Shown here: piece after piece, positions 59,603-64,000 of the stretch
How positions within the stretch are numbered: the stretch's first letter is position 1
Layout of the letters: the number at the start of each line of letters is the position of its first letter
Source: Halicephalobus mephisto
Taxonomy: Eukaryota > Nematoda > Chromadorea > Rhabditida > Panagrolaimidae
Length of the DNA stretch: 64,000 nt
Direction of reading: 5' to 3'
NCBI GenBank assembly: GCA_009193035.1
Contig: SWDT01000016.1
Span: 682,001 to 746,000, forward strand
The notes under the pieces: generated by a model
Told to the model about the DNA's origin: nothing
Database searches by the model: none
What the model saw: only the letters and a program-made list of their open reading frames with translations
Position numbers and translations under genes: made by a program

Positions 59603-61182
59603 CTAAATATCAGCTTCTGAGGGAATGTTAGCCAAGTTTTCGATTAATTTCTCGTAGATTTCCACACCTCTAAGAAACACTTTTTCCTCCAAGAATTCGT
59701 TGTGATCATGCAACAAAACCGGAGTGTTGATCATGGGACTGAATCCAATGGAACGGATTCCAAGTTCGCGGAAATACCGAGAATCCGTAGCACCAGTGAA
59801 AATCTCCGTTACAAATTTGCAATCCCTAAAATGACTGCATGATACAAGAACCGCAAAAACCACTTACAGGTCCTTCAAAGTATTAGAAAACACCTTCCAA
59901 TATGGGTCGTCATCGGTGATGGGGGTAGTATTATCGATCACAGTGTGCTGTAAGAAAGTGTAGGTGATTCCTTCCCCAGCTTGAGATATCCATGTCTTGA
60001 TAGTGTCTTCGAAAGTCTGAAATTCTTGCTTCCAGTTTTAAGATCCATAACTATGCCAAACATACTCGAACAATCGTAGGTGGAATTCTGATATCAATTT
60101 CAATGACAAATTCATCGGGCACAACATTGGTTTGGGCACCACCACTGATTTTGGTAACATTCAGCGTAGTGACATCGCCCAAAGTCAACTTGCCATTAGA
60201 ATTTTCGAGTTTTTCTTTTTGTTCTTGTCGGAAAGCGTAAACAATATCCAAGAGATTCTTCTGAAACAATTAATGCTAAATAAACCTTGAAAACACACCA
60301 CATACGAGTTTAGTTCCAACATCGTTTTCAATAAAACGAGATCCATGTCCAGGAGAACCCGGGATCTTCACCTGCAACCCTGAAACAGTGATTGTAGACA
60401 AGTCCTACTGACTCTGCTGTAACTCACACCAAGGGTTTCTTTCTCCGTAAAACACTCTATAAATATCATTTTCAGATGCAAGCCCTTCATCGAGAGTAAA
60501 GGACTGATTCAATTCTTTGAACTCCTTAGTGTTTACGAATTTCTGTGCAGCTTGTCCACCAGTTTCTTCGTCTAAACTCACTTTTTAGCGTTTAAATATA
60601 TATATGGAAACCAAACCTGCTCCAAACAAGAAGTAAATAGTTCGTTTGAAGTTCTTTTTTCCAGCTTGACGCAAACGACGATAAGCTTCCATATATTGAA
60701 TTCCAACGGACTTCATATCTTGAGTGCCTCTGGCATAGATTTTACCATCAGGATCTTTGTGGGCAGAATAAGGATCATATTTCCAGTGTTTCTAAAAAGT
60801 TAAAATTAGTTTTTTATAGAAAAGTGATACAATTTAAAAACTGACTGGAAATGTTGGAACAACATCAATGTGAGAATACAGAACCAAAGATTTCAATTCT
60901 GGCTGACTTCCTGTTAACTTCAGTAGAATCATAGGACGTCCAGGAATCACCTGTAAGTTTCCATAATTGAATAATTACATAAAAATAAACGAACATCGTA
61001 TCTGTTGATCTCCAAACCAAATTCTTCAGCATAAGTCTTCAAGAACTCATGAGCTTTATCTAAGACGGATTTACATCAGGAACAACAGTTAAGAACATAA
61101 ACCGACCATAATCAGGATTAGGTTGTTCGGTGTTTATACGGAGGTATTCTCGGAATTTTGTGACAGCGATATCTTCGGACAT
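59603..61182 (-). CDS. Aminoacylase-1 homolog (N-acyl-L-amino-acid amidohydrolase, M20 family)
   Basis: Nine minus-strand exons: 61107-61182, 60995-61059, 60846-60950, 60617-60791, 60428-60571, 60306-60379, 60066-60260, 59868-60016, 59603-59825; 401 residues (human ACY1 408). It hydrolyses N-acylated amino acids to free amino acids in the cytosol. Visible M20 metal/catalytic motifs: LYSHIDVVP (H74, D76), RGTQDMK (D107), FGADEETGG (E142/E143), PGSPGHGSRF, and near the end LLHDHNEFL. The family WW (NPWW) is restored only by splicing exons 5 and 6. The first Met begins MSEDIAVTKFREYLRINTEQ. Two donors are unusual (gtcggt after exon 1, gttcgt after exon 2), but both joins give conserved sequence. 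C. elegans has several such genes; the ortholog is not assigned. Confidence 0.93.
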
Positions 61183-63846
61183 TTTCGAGCTAAACAAGTC
61201 GTAATTAAATCGAAAGTGTTAGGGAAGTATAAACAACAAGTAAACAAGTTTGCAAAGTCATTAAAATGATGAGAATGCAAAATTGAAAGCAGATAAACAA
61301 GAGAAAACCGCTAGAGAACAAAGTTCTTCTTTTTTCTGTTCTCTGATTAGAACTACTTCGGTTTTTATTGTCATAATGACATATTAATCAATAACATTTT
61401 TTGGTTCTATTGATATAAAAACTGTAGTACAGGTCGCTTTTAAAAAATAAACGAATATTCTTTTTTATTGTGCAAAACAGAAATGTCAAATTACCGTGTT
61501 TTTTTCACTTTCCTTCAAATTTGTTTTTATATGAACGAAGATTACCAGACATTTCCTATTCACCGGCATGTTGATGGGATTTAAAAAGATAAGCCCACTG
61601 CAATAAACTCATTAGTGAAGGAAACAAAAATGCAAGTTTTGGTAAATAAATCATGAATAAGATTGCTGATTAACTTTATTGGAAAGAATTGAAGGATATA
61701 ATAAATCTTTCTTATTGGTGTTTTTAGTTTCGTTTTCTCGTCATTGATACATCAAATGTTGTTGAAAGTTGTACCTATTATATTTTCTCACCGAATTATT
61801 GCCCAATGACTTGATCTTTGATTATTTGAAATAGATAAATCGAAACATCAGTCTAACGGAACCACAGGGGACATTCCATGATCTCAACTTTCATTCAATC
61901 TTCAATGATTAAACAACTCCGTATTTCTACTTAGGATAATGTTGATTCTCTAGTCCATCTAGGGATATCTTAAGGAACGATGGATCTTTTTTAATTTCAG
62001 CAGTACTTAGATTCCCAACATTCGGTTGATACCGGTAAGTTATATAACAAGACCGAATTAGAACATTTTTAAATTCTTTTAACTTAGTTACTTGATAGAG
62101 ATGATGTAGATATGTGAAGTTAGGTCCTGAGCCGGAATAGACCTGAGAGCAACAACGAGTCCAGAAGAAAATTCCAGATTTATACCTAATTAATAATTTT
62201 CTTTATCTATTAGATTGCATGCTTATTGGTAAATATTGTCAATTAAATTAATTGCAGAAAGTTAGAGTGAATATGAAGCTTCTTATGAGGTTACTGTAGA
62301 GTAGCCTTAGTTGTCTTTACTATACACTTTTGGTATATTGCAGTGCTTTTTGAACATTTAATTTTATTATCTCTAATCCAATATCGTCATAATAAATCAT
62401 TTTTATGAAACTTTTTTCTACTTTTATGGTATATTTTATAGATATTTCATTTCCCGATAAATCCTGGAAGAAAATAAAAAATTTGTTCATTTTAATTATA
62501 GTATTTGTCACTTTTTTTATGTAATAATTTTTAATTGATGTAAATTATCACTTTTATTTTTCTATTACATGTTTTATTGAATGTAGTAATTTCTGAGGGT
62601 ATCCGGAATTTCGCTATTCATATCTATAATTTCGAAACTGAATTTATTTTTTAACTTTTAGTCGTTAACTTTCAAGTGGTTCCAATAAATTCTACAGTAA
62701 CTTTGATTGTTTAAGAAATAAAAATGTTGTTAAATTTTATCTTCGTTTGTTTATCCTCAAATTAAGCAATAAATCGAGTGACTTTGGTTCTACCGTAAAT
62801 TCTGGAAACCTGTCATTTCTGAGTATTCCATTTCCTTGCAAGTCTCTAGTTTTGGCATTAGAAATAAATTTTATTTACATTACAAATATTAAATCATTTA
62901 AGAATTCTACATACGGACAGACGTATAAAATTCGATTAATAAAGAAAGTAATAAGAACTGCAGAATCGAATTATTTCTTCAACCAACTTTATATTCAATG
63001 TATTACAATTTTTAAAACTTCCTTGGTTCGAAAACTCAACATATCTCATCTAAATCTTGATGAATTTACTTAGTCCGATGACTGTAGAACAGAATTAACT
63101 TGCTTAATATTTCGGAATTCTAGAATATGGAAATTAGTTAGTTCTGACATCATTGAGATGCCCTTCGTATCATATGCACAAATTCAGCCAAGTTTTTGCT
63201 CTAAAGAATCTCTGTCAATGTTTTCTAGATCAAAAACACTTGTTTGTTAATTTTTTTGTCTATTTGTATAAAAATTAGTGTTAAAAACCTCCACAAGAAT
63301 CTTCATAGATTTGACGATCCTGTAACTTTGAATGCATGTCTCTATTCCGTCTACCGATTTTCCCATGGGTCTGGAGGATGAATTCAAGTCAATCACATAA
63401 ATTTTTGTAAATATGAACTTTTGAACCTCATTTGAATAAGTTATTTTCTCACTTGATAGTTGGTCGTTCAATAAAAATGAACTTCTGAACTTTTGGAAAT
63501 TAACACTGTTATTCGCTGATTGGCTGTTAGTGAGAATAAACAGACCAGCCAATGAATAAATTTCCGCCGACAGTATACCTACGTGACTTTTGATTTTTCT
63601 ATAATGTGCAATTAAAATTAGAGGAGGACATTCAATAGTGAGTTATATGTACATTCTAATAACGATGTCATTTACTTCCTTCTTGGTATTAGCTCATGAA
63701 AATCATTAGTCTCAGTGTTTTTTTTATTGCATTTTGAACATATTACCTATTGCTTGAAAAAATATACATGCAGTGAAAGTTTATTTAAGTTTTACCCATT
63801 TGAACAGAAATGCCGTTTTCAAATACTTACTTTGTTTATTTTTAGG
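61183..63846. other. Intergenic, possible unrecognised exons
   Basis: No gene could be built. A minus open segment after a ttcttccag acceptor (about 62320-62465, beginning DLSGNEISIKYTIKVEKSF) and a minus frame at 63247-63552 look exon-like, but no consistent joining or family was found. Confidence 0.4.
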
Positions 63847-64000
63847 TTTTTATTCTGATGTTTCTACTGTTTCTAATCCAACTAACATGAACGCAACATT
63901 TACAAGTTCCTTGTATACAATTGTTCTTCTTCCGGTAACGGAATCTGCATCCACTGAACCTACCTCATCGGCTTCTGTATCGACTCCTTTGGCGAAAATT
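63847..64000 (+). CDS. Possible partial exon of a Ser/Thr-rich protein running off the window
   Basis: After an acceptor-like tatttttag (ending 63845-63846) the plus strand stays open to the window edge: GFYSDVSTVSNPTNMNATFT, then Ser/Thr-rich sequence ending SVSTPLAKI. An ATG at 63889 could instead be the start. Ser/Thr/Pro content and the NAT glycosylation site suggest an extracellular stalk. Too little is present to name it. Confidence 0.3.

Noticed and set aside
61020..61110. Apparent stop codons breaking the aminoacylase frame after NPDYGRF
   Set aside because: They lie in a 46-nt intron; splicing restores NPDYDKAHEFLKTY.
1..64000. tRNA, rRNA or spliced-leader RNA genes
   Set aside because: No B-box-like GGTTCGAATC or other recognisable RNA-gene signature was found by eye on either strand; a covariance search could still find some.

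Overview
The window looks like nuclear DNA of a free-living nematode, most likely a Caenorhabditis species. It is AT-rich and gene-dense, and most introns are 42-60 nt with GT(A/G)AG donors and TTTTCAG-type acceptors. The gene content is nematode-specific: an MLT-10-type moulting-cycle protein, a levamisole-type acetylcholine receptor subunit, a serpentine chemoreceptor cluster and two-CRD galectin. I rebuilt exon structures by hand from splice sites. Every complete model below sums to a multiple of three except one that carries a frameshift. No homology search was possible, so all names rest on recognised motifs.

Layout. 0-8.8 kb (minus strand) holds a tandem array of four related single-pass membrane proteins of a family I do not recognise, interrupted by a short p66/GATAD2-like zinc-finger gene. 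One array member has a frameshift and a lost tail. 8.8-11 kb is a transposon-rich gap. 11-12.4 kb has an FRG1 homolog with a small downstream gene only 8 nt away (probable operon). 13.6-17.6 kb is a nine-exon MLT-10-like gene. 19.9-20.8 kb is a small secreted glycine/cysteine/proline-rich protein built from repeated exons. 22-24 kb is an UNC-29-like nicotinic receptor subunit. 24.1-27.5 kb has ribosomal protein eL14 and the RNA helicase DDX1, divergently transcribed from a shared ~420 nt region. 27.5-34.2 kb is a long gene-poor stretch filled with an unusual interspersed repeat (direct and inverted GATAGTG/CACTATC motifs). 34.2-35.9 kb is a two-domain galectin. 36.0-36.9 kb is a MYND zinc-finger protein. 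37.1-39.2 kb is a neuropeptide-type GPCR. 39.3-46.9 kb has no confident gene. 46.9-58.2 kb (minus) is a tandem array of five intact SRG-superfamily-like chemoreceptors plus two decayed fragments. 59.6-61.2 kb (minus) is an aminoacylase-1 homolog. A partial gene may start at the right edge.

Two expanding tandem arrays frame the window. The left one encodes receptor-like proteins whose cytoplasmic tails keep a Tyr-Glu-[Ile/Leu] plus proline-rich motif, which suggests signalling. The right one shows clear patchwork similarity among copies, as expected of gene conversion. The genes between them are mostly conserved housekeeping (FRG1, eL14, DDX1, aminoacylase) or neural/cuticle genes and show no evident functional grouping apart from the possible FRG1 operon and the eL14/DDX1 divergent pair.
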